A stretch of DNA of 7,923 nucleotides, taken from positions 1-7,923 of the forward strand of contig CAVERH010000103.1 in the NCBI GenBank assembly GCA_963618065.1, written 5' to 3'. Shown piece after piece: positions 1 to 5,782 of this stretch. The notes beneath the pieces were generated by a model. It had not been told where the DNA came from, searched no databases, and saw only the letters and a list, made by a program, of their open reading frames with translations. Both the position numbers and the translations under genes were made by a program. How positions within the stretch are numbered: the first letter of the stretch is position 1; each line of letters begins with the position of its first letter. This stretch comes from Suilimivivens sp963618065 (GTDB lineage: Bacteria > Bacillota > Clostridia > Lachnospirales > Lachnospiraceae).

Positions 1-664
1 GCAGACCACAGGTAAACCACAATATATATTGTCTCAGATCGCTAAACTCACGTTTAACTACAGTTTTAATAACCAGTGCCACACAAAAAACAATCCATAC
101 AGAAATCATATTGGGTCTGAGCAATAGGGTAATTCCCAAGCATCCACCCAGCACCAGTAATCTAAAACGAGTAACCCGGCCATTTTTCATGAAATCAAGA
201 AAAATATATAAAGAAATGGCTATACACGGCATTGCATACTCTTCTGTCAGGTTGCCCCAGTCAAAGTAGACAACTAGCAATGATATTGCTGTAAGCATTG
301 CGACAAAGGCTGATTTTCTTTCACAGGATAACCTTGCAATTTTATAAACAGCAAAAAAAGTTATAGCTAATACAACTAATTCTATAACCCATATTCCTCT
401 ATATTCTGATATCTGATTTCCCAGATAATTAATCACATAGAGTAATGGTCCTTTGTGGTCAAAAGAATCCCGATATGGCATTCCTCCCTTTTCCATCATC
501 ATTGCTATCGTTTTAAACACACTGCAATCGGTGAAGGCTTCTCCACCAATCCACGGATGCAATGGACTTTTAATCAGAAAAAGAGCCGCTAAAACTAACA
601 TTATGCAAATAACACACACATCCTCAGAGTATTCTTTCAAAATTCGTTTCCATCTATCGCGCAT
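1..664 (-). CDS. GT-C type membrane glycosyltransferase, N-terminal part (runs off left edge)
   Basis: The reading frame is open from the ATG at 664 to the window edge, giving 221 codons without a stop; the 3' part is missing. The start is supported by a GGGGAGA ribosome binding site about six bases upstream. The protein begins with a short basic segment, then a membrane helix at about residues 16-32, followed by an extracytoplasmic-looking loop with Asp46 and the sequence DHKGPLLY at 69-76. Further hydrophobic stretches lie near 92-108, 118-133, 145-156, 167-182 and 186-200. The pattern of an acidic residue in the first loop, an FDHKGPLLY-like motif and LLRPN near residue 181 fits clostridial GT-C (PMT/ArnT-like) transferases that take sugar from a polyprenyl-phosphate carrier outside the membrane. 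The upstream family 2 glycosyltransferase is the natural donor-synthase partner. Sugar and acceptor cannot be told. Confidence is good for class, low for specificity. Confidence 0.75.
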   Translation of the reverse strand, partial: MRDRWKRILKEYSEDVCVICIMLVLAALFLIKSPLHPWIGGEAFTDCSVFKTIAMMMEKGGMPYRDSFDHKGPLLYVINYLGNQISEYRGIWVIELVVLAITFFAVYKIARLSCERKSAFVAMLTAISLLVVYFDWGNLTEEYAMPCIAISLYIFLDFMKNGRVTRFRLLVLGGCLGITLLLRPNMISVWIVFCVALVIKTVVKREFSDLRQYILWFTCGL

Positions 665-747
665 AACTATCTCCCCTTGTAACTGTTCCGTTCACTCGCT
701 GTTATCTTCAATATGTGTAACTATTCAGAATGTCAGAACCCCATTCG

Positions 748-778
748 TAAAACTGCTGCTAATGCAGCTCAAGTTTTA
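748..778 (-). terminator. Hairpin overlapping the stop codon of the family 2 glycosyltransferase gene
   Basis: On the minus strand this reads TAAAACT, a TGA bulge, GCTGC, an ATTA loop, GCAGC, then AGTTTTA. The two arms pair perfectly over seven plus five bases apart from the three-base bulge, and the first arm begins with the TAA stop codon. The trailing U run is only four bases, and the arms are symmetrical, so it could act weakly in either direction. It may be an attenuator or weak intrinsic terminator that lowers expression of the GT-C gene starting 84 bases further on. Confidence 0.4.
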
Positions 779-1483
779 CAGGTTCTTCTTTAGCACATGA
801 AAATCTCTCAAGGATCGGATTCCTATTTTAATGATTTTGCGGATATTAATGCTATTCTTTCCTGCGCTTCTTGCCGCAAAAGATATTTCATGAAACATGA
901 TCCGCTCCTTATGATATGCAAAATACACAACCATCATGATATTAGGAAGATTATAGTCTGTAGGCAGCTTATATAAATACTTTTTTACACATTCTGTTTT
1001 CATCAACCGGAAAGGAGCATTGGCATCCGGAACCTTGACTCCAAAATAAATTCTTAACAGGAAACAGACAACCTGCTCAACAAATTTTCTGCTTTTTCCA
1101 TCTCCTCTGTCTGTCCGATTTCCGAATATTCCATCATATGAATTCCGTATTTCCCAAAAACAAGCAAACTCCTCTGGATTAGTCTGTCCGTCGGAATCGG
1201 TCTGAAAGATATAATCAGCATCCTTCTTTACTGCATAATCATATAATGCGATTATCTTCGCCCCATGTTCCTTGTTCGTATTTTCCAGAAGCTCAAGCTG
1301 TGTATACCCCCCCCCGATCATTTTAAGTAAAATATCGTGAGTGCTGTCTGTACTTCCACTATCCGCAACCACCAAACGGGATTTTTCGGATTTCCCCTTC
1401 AAGACCTGATACCATTGCTTCACTACTTTCTCAATATTCTTTTCTTCGTTATATGCCGGCATTACAATAAATAATGTGTCCAT
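776..1483 (-). CDS. Family 2 glycosyltransferase, polyprenyl-phosphate sugar synthase-like, with in-frame G9 tract
   Basis: This 235-residue protein has the GT-A fold signatures of family 2: IVMPAYNEEKNI at 6-17, DSGSTDST at 41-48, and the metal-binding DSDGQ at 96-100. GNRTDRGDGKSRK at 121-133 and PDANAPFRL at 152-160 are typical of the DPM1/GtrB-like branch, which transfers a sugar from a nucleotide donor to a polyprenyl phosphate at the cytoplasmic face. It lacks the two C-terminal membrane helices of GtrB and is therefore probably a peripheral enzyme. An AAGGAGA site eight bases before the ATG supports the start. The next gene encodes a GT-C transferase, a frequent partner of such synthases. 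Residues Gly57-Gly59 are encoded by nine consecutive G bases, in a loop that is usually variable in the family. The reading frame is intact here. The sugar is unknown. Confidence 0.85.
   Translation of the reverse strand: MDTLFIVMPAYNEEKNIEKVVKQWYQVLKGKSEKSRLVVADSGSTDSTHDILLKMIGGGYTQLELLENTNKEHGAKIIALYDYAVKKDADYIFQTDSDGQTNPEEFACFWEIRNSYDGIFGNRTDRGDGKSRKFVEQVVCFLLRIYFGVKVPDANAPFRLMKTECVKKYLYKLPTDYNLPNIMMVVYFAYHKERIMFHEISFAARSAGKNSINIRKIIKIGIRSLRDFHVLKKNL
1307..1315 (-). repeat. Homopolymer run of nine G (coding strand) inside the glycosyltransferase gene
   Basis: Nine consecutive C on the plus strand read as GGG GGG GGG in the gene, giving Gly57-Gly59. I worked out the effect of a one-base change: ten G gives four new codons and then TGA; eight G gives about twenty frame-shifted codons and then TAA. 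Both remove the DSD metal site and the rest of the enzyme. It is the longest G/C run I see in the window, and it sits in otherwise AT-rich DNA. This fits a slipped-strand on/off switch, but a sequencing length error is also possible. Confidence 0.9.
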
Positions 1484-1524
1484 TTTTCACATCTCCTTTA
1501 ACTTATTAATGACTCTGCATAAAA

Positions 1525-1935
1525 TCACCTTGCAATTTTATAAAATATACTCTGACTATAATCCATAGTAAAATAATTGTAAGCGTTATCCATCCTTACT
1601 GTAGGATTCCCTGCCCATCCATCAAAGAAATCCCAGTCCAGTTTCACATTACGTTCATTTCCTATTCCATTTTCAAGCGTACCGTGTACCGTCCCCACCG
1701 CTTCATCCAATGCATTTACTGCACCAAATATAAAAATAAGCATCACACCGAAATTCCGCCAGTTTTTCCATTGGAACTTATAAATCTGTTCCATGCACCA
1801 TACCATTATGATAAATCGTGCAGGAATACTTCCACGTGAGCATAAATCATTATATAAACCGAGAGAATGATGGTTTTCCATTGTTGAATGTTGTAATTTC
1901 GTTTTGCTAAACGTGTATCCATTTGGAATGTCCTC
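1525..1935 (-). pseudogene. C-terminal remnant of a polytopic membrane protein, 5' part lost next to the IS fragment
   Basis: The frame ends at the stop at 1525 and stays open upstream to a TAA at 1942-1944, which lies in the putative IS end. A Met codon at 1881 would give 118 residues, but coding-like sequence continues about 18 codons further up, to the IS boundary. The remnant carries GLYNDLCSRGSIPARF, then two hydrophobic stretches (around IPARFIIMVWCM and FGVMLIFIFGAVNAL), then a soluble tail ending FTMDYSQSIFYKIAR. From memory, an NDxCxRxSIPALF-like motif followed by a short helix and a soluble tail is the usual C-terminus of large clostridial glycan-locus membrane proteins of several hundred residues. 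I could not name the family. No good ribosome binding site precedes Met1881. The missing N-terminal part is not found between the IS fragment and the acyltransferase gene, so this is probably a dead gene. Confidence 0.65.
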
Positions 1936-1947
1936 CTCGGTTTAAAA
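1936..1947 (+). repeat. Putative left terminal inverted repeat
   Basis: CTCGGTTTAAAA pairs with 2517-2528 at 10 of 12 positions. It lies exactly where the membrane-protein frame stops looking coding. The first seven bases are also the exact inverse of AACCGAG at 1991-1997. Confidence 0.5.
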
Positions 1948-1997
1948 AGTGTAAAAAGTTGTAAACTTTTTCATCTTTTTCAATTATCTCAACCGAG
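1936..1997. repeat. 62-base AT-rich segment bounded by 7-base inverted repeats, with an inner hairpin
   Basis: CTCGGTT at 1936-1942 and AACCGAG at 1991-1997 are perfect inverse copies. Within lies a perfect eight-base-pair hairpin at 1953-1971 (AAAAAGTT, GTA loop, AACTTTTT). The AACCGAG copy resembles the right IS end (AACCCGAG at 2521-2528) in the same orientation. The segment may be the IS leader with a transcription-blocking hairpin, or a tiny end-to-end remnant left by deletion of the element's interior. Confidence 0.45.
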
Positions 1998-2012
1998 AGG
2001 TGTTTACTCAAG

Positions 2013-2522
2013 GTGCGAGTTATTTACCTGATACACAAGAAAGCCTACGAACAGTTCTTTGAGGTTAAAACAACGCCTAAGCGTGGCCGCCAGGTAAGTT
2101 ACAAAGAAGATGCCATAAAGGAAGCAAGAAAATATCTTGGATATTTTGCCCTGATCACCAATGAAAAAATGGATGCTTTCACCGCTCTTCACCTGTATCG
2201 GATGAAGGATGTAGTAGAAAAGGTGTTTGGCAACATCAAGGAGCGGCTGAATATGAGGAGACTTCTTGTATCCAGTGAAAAAAGTCTCGATGGCAAGATC
2301 TTTACTGAGTTTGTGGCATTAATTCTGATTTCCTATCTTGATCACAAGATGAAGGAATCGGGCTTGTATAACAGCTATACCATGCAGGCTCTGCTGGATA
2401 AACTGGATGTACTTGAATGTTTTGAAGATGCAAAGCATTCACTGAGGATTGGCGAGCTGCTCGGCAAGCAGGCTGAAATATATGAAGCTCTCGGGATAGC
2501 GGTGCCAACCTCGTCATGTTAA
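2013..2522 (+). pseudogene. C-terminal fragment of an IS4/IS1634-type DDE transposase
   Basis: About 169 residues read from a GTG at 2013, but this is no true start: the same frame is open back to about 1965 and the N-terminal catalytic part is absent. The fragment contains GYFALITN at 43-50 and then Tyr62, Lys65, Glu69 and Lys76, spaced as in the Y-(2)-R/K-(3)-E-(6)-K signature of the IS4 superfamily. Glu69 would be the third catalytic acidic residue. LNMRRLLVSSEKSLDGKIF follows, then a hydrophobic FVALILISY segment, all typical of these transposase C-termini. Both catalytic aspartates should lie in the missing upstream part, so it cannot transpose by itself. Family-level assignment is firm; the choice between the IS4 and IS1634 groups is not. 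Confidence 0.8.
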
Positions 2523-2528
2523 CCCGAG
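2517..2528 (+). repeat. Putative right terminal inverted repeat
   Basis: TGTTAACCCGAG is the imperfect inverse (10 of 12) of 1936-1947 and overlaps the transposase stop codon at 2520-2522. About 50 unassigned bases follow before the acyltransferase stop codon. Confidence 0.5.
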
Positions 2529-2580
2529 AATCTAGGATTAATGCCAGCTCTCAAACATTGAGTTCATTTATCTTCTATTT

Positions 2581-3594
2581 TCATGTAGACACTTCTTTAC
2601 CAGATTTCTTAATAATGGCCGATAGCTTAACCCACAATTTTATACAAATATAAAACCCAATAATTCTAACACCTATCACAATAAGATTAAACCACCTATC
2701 AACCCCAACTTTTTCAAGAATGTGCAAAACCACACTCCATGGAAATACTTTCATTTCAATCTGGTGAATACATAATATTGGAAGGGAATATTGTCCCATA
2801 ATAATACAATACTTTTTCAAATTTGTATAACTTAATAAATTTGAAATATAGAATATGAAATAGCAACTACAAACAGCTCCCAGAACACTCACTATTCCAT
2901 AATCATAAATATTCTGTCCCATATCCAAATGAATGTCCAAAATGACTTCTAACAGAAAAACAATGAATGCCCCCAATGCCCTTTTCCAATTCAATGCCTC
3001 ATTCCAATTTACCCCTTGCAGTCTTACACCCAAATAGACAAATATAGAAGCACATATTCCCGGTTGTATACTTAAAGGCAGCCAGAAATAACGTGTAGAT
3101 ATATAAGAAAATACGGATAAAATACAAATATATACCGCTCCCCATTTATATGGAATTAATAATTTTACCAGTACACCAGCCCAAAACAACGCCCATAAAA
3201 ACCAAAGTGCCCCCACTCCATCAATCACATCAGAAACCTTAAAACAAGACCCACAAAGAACAGCTATAAACATTGAGCATAGATCAGGTAAAATTCTTTC
3301 CCACATTTTTCTGAAAACATCTGCCCAAAATACGAGGAAACAAATTATCCCTCCTGTAACATAATACGGAACCAGCAATCTCTTACTTTTCTTTTTAATG
3401 AATTCGCTAAATGATACATCTCCATTCAGGAACATGCCACTTAATATAAAAAACAATGGCATATGAAAGGTAAATACAACGCGATCTATACTTTCTATAC
3501 CCAAATGTCCCAGACATACGCAAATTATCCCTATTCCTTTTGCAATATCTGCCCACTCTATCCTTGTGCTCTTATTTTTCATTAATATATTCAT
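2581..3594 (-). CDS. Membrane acyltransferase 3 family protein, probable glycan O-acetylase
   Basis: The 337-residue protein opens with the acyltransferase-3 hallmark: Asp16, KGIGIICVCLGH at 19-30 with the conserved His30, and then FHMPLFFILSGMF at 43-55 and KRLLVPYY near 70-77. About ten hydrophobic helices follow. Members of this family (COG3594/OafA-like) sit in the cytoplasmic membrane and move acyl groups, usually acetyl, onto sugars of surface polysaccharides; length and topology fit a stand-alone enzyme. It is AT-rich like the upstream glycosyltransferase. The ATG at 3594 has no strong ribosome binding site and overlaps the stop of a 21-codon mini-ORF by ATGA, which suggests translational coupling. 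The ATG at 3582 is an alternative start that would still keep the whole domain. The gene ends about 50 bases before the IS remnant. Acetyl donor and target sugar are inferred from the family only. Confidence 0.88.
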   Translation of the reverse strand: MNILMKNKSTRIEWADIAKGIGIICVCLGHLGIESIDRVVFTFHMPLFFILSGMFLNGDVSFSEFIKKKSKRLLVPYYVTGGIICFLVFWADVFRKMWERILPDLCSMFIAVLCGSCFKVSDVIDGVGALWFLWALFWAGVLVKLLIPYKWGAVYICILSVFSYISTRYFWLPLSIQPGICASIFVYLGVRLQGVNWNEALNWKRALGAFIVFLLEVILDIHLDMGQNIYDYGIVSVLGAVCSCYFIFYISNLLSYTNLKKYCIIMGQYSLPILCIHQIEMKVFPWSVVLHILEKVGVDRWFNLIVIGVRIIGFYICIKLWVKLSAIIKKSGKEVST

Positions 3595-3656
3595 CCATCG
3601 GTTATACCATCACATCCCCATTCAGCTACAAATGGATTTGCTTGTTGCATCATCAT
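3591..3656 (-). CDS. 21-codon mini-ORF overlapping both neighbours by ATGA
   Basis: The frame starts with three tandem ATG codons, continues QQANPFVAEWGCDGITDG and stops at TGA. Its first ATG (3656-3654) overlaps the TGA stop of the glycosyltransferase by four bases, and its own TGA (3593-3591) overlaps the ATG of the acyltransferase by four bases. It thus fills the whole gap between two genes that otherwise have no good ribosome binding site in front of the downstream start. There is no strong ribosome binding site of its own, only a weak GGA near the first ATG. It may be a coupling leader that carries ribosomes across the gap, the remnant of a C-terminal extension, or chance. No function recognised. 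Confidence 0.3.
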   Translation of the reverse strand: MMMQQANPFVAEWGCDGITDG

Positions 3657-4579
3657 TTCCAAATTGAATAATAACTTTCATTGTTTTTTAACGATTTAAT
3701 ATAATTATTTACACAAGCCTGTTCATCTCCAAAATGTATGCACGACGCAAGACATATTTCAACCATAGCAAACAGCTTGATCATATCCCTTCTCTTTTCA
3801 TTCCATGGCAATTTTTGAAATTTACTATTTATATATCCACACTCATTCTCTCTGGTTAATGTATACACATTCCACTGTGGACGCAGCTCCTTTACCTCCC
3901 TTACGAAACGATAATCATCCGTAAAAATAAATATATCAGATATATTCATATTTATTTTTTCCAAAGCATCTTTCGTATTAATTAATTTGTTATATTCTAA
4001 AGATTTATCTCCGCCTCTAAACTGAATAGAAGCATATTTTTCCGGCAATTTCACGGTTGCAATTAATTCATTAACCTCTTTTAATGTCTGCTTGTTATAT
4101 TTTAGTGCTATTTTGCTAAGTTTGGCAAATTCACCTAAGTTTGTCCCTTTGATATTAAAAAGAGGCCACTCCACCTCCACAACCGTACTATATTCACGTG
4201 GAATACATTTTGCAAAAATATCAAAAGTAAGATAATCAACGCCTAATTTCCTTTTCAACATCCTCGCTAAAATTTTACGATCTACTCTATACCACGAAAT
4301 AGGAAGTCTGTAATTTGCAATATGATTCATTTTGTCATGATTCTCTTCACAAAATGATTCAAAGAACTCATTCCAGCCATAGCCACCTGCAAAATTCGCA
4401 TCATCCGCATAGAGAACAAATTTTATTTTATTCACATAGCAATACAACATACACTGCATCATTGCATCCACTTCAGAATGAAATCCGGCAGCTACCCCCA
4501 CATGATAAACCACCGTTTTTGTAAAAGAATTATTTATTTTATTATACTCCTCTACCAAAAAGTCATCCGTTAAATTCAT
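3653..4579 (-). CDS. Putative glycosyltransferase, fucosyltransferase-like (GT23/GT11-type fold)
   Basis: This 308-residue soluble protein has no signal peptide or membrane helix. An N-terminal half (KTVVYHVGVAAGFHSEVDAM at 21-40, then KIKFVLYADDANF at 51-63) is followed by IQFRGGDK at 185-192, which resembles the HxRRGDK donor-site motif of alpha-1,6/O-fucosyltransferases. IFIFTDDYRFVREV at 216-229 and MVEICLASCIHFGDEQACV at 272-290 match the order of later motifs in that superfamily. It should act in the cytoplasm on lipid-linked repeat-unit intermediates using a GDP- or other nucleotide-sugar; the true sugar is unknown and may be the dideoxyhexose made by the preceding genes. An AGGAGA site nine bases before the ATG supports the start. 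The gene is clearly more AT-rich than rfbF-H-G, which suggests a separate origin. Family placement is from motif resemblance and should be read as moderate. Confidence 0.65.
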   Translation of the reverse strand: MNLTDDFLVEEYNKINNSFTKTVVYHVGVAAGFHSEVDAMMQCMLYCYVNKIKFVLYADDANFAGGYGWNEFFESFCEENHDKMNHIANYRLPISWYRVDRKILARMLKRKLGVDYLTFDIFAKCIPREYSTVVEVEWPLFNIKGTNLGEFAKLSKIALKYNKQTLKEVNELIATVKLPEKYASIQFRGGDKSLEYNKLINTKDALEKINMNISDIFIFTDDYRFVREVKELRPQWNVYTLTRENECGYINSKFQKLPWNEKRRDMIKLFAMVEICLASCIHFGDEQACVNNYIKSLKNNESYYSIWK

Positions 4580-4673
4580 ATTGCCTTATCTCCTGTTATA
4601 AATTAATCCTCTTATCAAAATTTTTTGAATATCTATTTTTTTACCGGTCTGAAAGTAAATCTTTTTAGAAATT

Positions 4674-4701
4674 ATAATACCATACTAAATTGGTACCTTA
4701 T
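4674..4701 (-). terminator. Weak hairpin over the rfbG stop codon
   Basis: On the minus strand ATAA, a GG bulge, TACCA, an eight-base loop, TGGTA and TTAT can form a nine-base-pair, AT-rich stem that includes the TAA stop of rfbG. The sequence after it has no proper U run. It could stabilise the rfb transcript end or attenuate transcription into the glycosyltransferase gene, which begins 118 bases downstream. I see no convincing promoter in that 118-base gap, only AT-rich DNA with A6 and A7 runs on the coding strand. Confidence 0.25.
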
Positions 4702-5768
4702 CTATCAAGATGCATATAATCTTCTATCTGTTTATGCGTACATTCACAGATCGTATCATCATACATATATGCATAGTTCCATTCTATAATTTTCTGCATA
4801 GTCTCTCTTATATTCCATTTTGGCTTCCATTCTAAAATATTCCTAATTTTTGAACAATCAAGTTTTAAGAAATTAGCTTCATGCGGACCTCCATCATATA
4901 CATTTTTCCACACAATGCTATTACCGGTTCTTTTATTCCATTCATCACAAAATAATGTCACCAGGTCGCCAGTAGTTAAACAATCTGCCTCATCCGGTCC
5001 AACATTATAATTTCCCTGAATATTCCTATTTATGTATTGCTTTTCAGCAACCAGCAGATATGCCATAACCGGCTCCAATACATGCTGATATGGTCTGACA
5101 GAAAAAGGATTTCGAACAATAATGTCCCTTCCTTCTTTTACTGCTCTAAAACAGTCCGGAATAATCCGGTCAAGCGCAAAATCTCCACCTCCAATTACAT
5201 TTCCGGCTCTCATAGTTGAAATAGCAATTTCTCTGTCCGCGAAGAATGAATTTTTATAGCTGTCCGTGACCAGTTCTGAACAGGACTTGGAATTTGAATA
5301 CGGATCAAATCCATTCAGTTCTTCATTTTCACGATATCCCCATTCCCATTCCCGGTTCTTATACACCTTATCCGTCGTAACATTCACAAACGATTTTACA
5401 GAATCCGTAACGCGAATGCACTCAAGGACATTTACGGTTCCCATAACATTTACTTCGTAAGTATACGCAGGATTTCTGTATGATTCCCGTACCAGAGGCT
5501 GGGCTGCCATATGAATCACTATTTCCGGCTTTTTCTCTCTAAAAACCGTCTTCATACGCGTCAAATCTCTTACATCTCCGAGTACAGAATCCATTCTGGA
5601 ATCCAAGCCAAGCAGCTGATATAGACCCGGATCCGTAGGTGGCTCCAATGCATATCCAACAACATCTGCTCCCGCCATTAACAACACTTCACACATCCAG
5701 GCACCTTTAAAACCGGTATGCCCTGTTATTAATACCTTTTTCCCTTTATAAAAGGATAAATCTATCAT
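4698..5768 (-). CDS. rfbG: CDP-glucose 4,6-dehydratase
   Basis: The enzyme converts CDP-glucose to CDP-4-dehydro-6-deoxy-D-glucose with tightly bound NAD, the second step of CDP-dideoxyhexose synthesis in the cytoplasm. The 356-residue length is that of the family. It is an extended short-chain dehydrogenase: the Rossmann motif GHTGFKG (GxxGxxG) is at 16-22, the catalytic triplet TDK is at 132-134, and the YxxxK pair is Tyr157 and Lys161 in DPYSNSKS. A lysine after the catalytic Asp, in place of the Glu of dTDP-glucose 4,6-dehydratase (RmlB), is characteristic of the CDP-glucose enzymes. RPYQHVLEP near residue 235 and the C-terminal WKPKW region also fit. A GAGGA site seven bases before the ATG supports the start; the gap from the rfbH stop is 14 bases, so the two are almost surely co-transcribed. 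Confidence 0.95.
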   Translation of the reverse strand: MIDLSFYKGKKVLITGHTGFKGAWMCEVLLMAGADVVGYALEPPTDPGLYQLLGLDSRMDSVLGDVRDLTRMKTVFREKKPEIVIHMAAQPLVRESYRNPAYTYEVNVMGTVNVLECIRVTDSVKSFVNVTTDKVYKNREWEWGYRENEELNGFDPYSNSKSCSELVTDSYKNSFFADREIAISTMRAGNVIGGGDFALDRIIPDCFRAVKEGRDIIVRNPFSVRPYQHVLEPVMAYLLVAEKQYINRNIQGNYNVGPDEADCLTTGDLVTLFCDEWNKRTGNSIVWKNVYDGGPHEANFLKLDCSKIRNILEWKPKWNIRETMQKIIEWNYAYMYDDTICECTHKQIEDYMHLDR

Positions 5769-5782
5769 TCCAGTTTCCTCGT

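Larger units (their letters stand above)
1936..2528 (+). mobile_element. Internally deleted insertion sequence remnant, IS4/IS1634-like
   Basis: The segment is bounded by imperfect inverted repeats: CTCGGTTTAAAA at 1936-1947 and TGTTAACCCGAG at 2517-2528, which match at 10 of 12 positions when one is reverse-complemented. Between them is only the 3' part of a transposase gene, whose stop codon falls within the right repeat. Complete elements of this type are roughly three times this length, so the 5' half or more of the transposase is gone. I see no direct repeat at the two outer edges, as expected if the locus was rearranged after insertion. It lies opposite to the direction of the surrounding genes and separates the membrane-protein remnant from the acyltransferase gene. 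The exact ends are provisional. Confidence 0.6.

Noticed and set aside
708..736. Possible minus-strand promoter before the GT-C gene (CTGACA, 17 bases, TATTGA)
   Set aside because: The -35 box is good but the -10 box matches the consensus at only three of six positions; in AT-rich DNA this is expected by chance.
453..800. Plus-strand frame of 115 residues
   Set aside because: It lies opposite the GT-C gene, the gap and the end of the GT2 gene, has no recognisable motif and no ribosome binding site; it is a shadow frame.
2302..2517. Minus-strand frame of 71 residues opposite the transposase fragment
   Set aside because: It is wholly inside the well-supported transposase fragment and shows no motif.
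4617..4642. A6 and A7 runs (coding strand) upstream of the glycosyltransferase as a slippage switch
   Set aside because: They are short, non-coding and in very AT-rich DNA; nothing ties them to a promoter spacer.
4671..4676. TATAAT on the minus strand after rfbG as a promoter for the fucosyltransferase-like gene
   Set aside because: The hexamer is there, but no TTGACA-like box lies 16-18 bases upstream; the nearest, TTGATA, is about 26 bases away.
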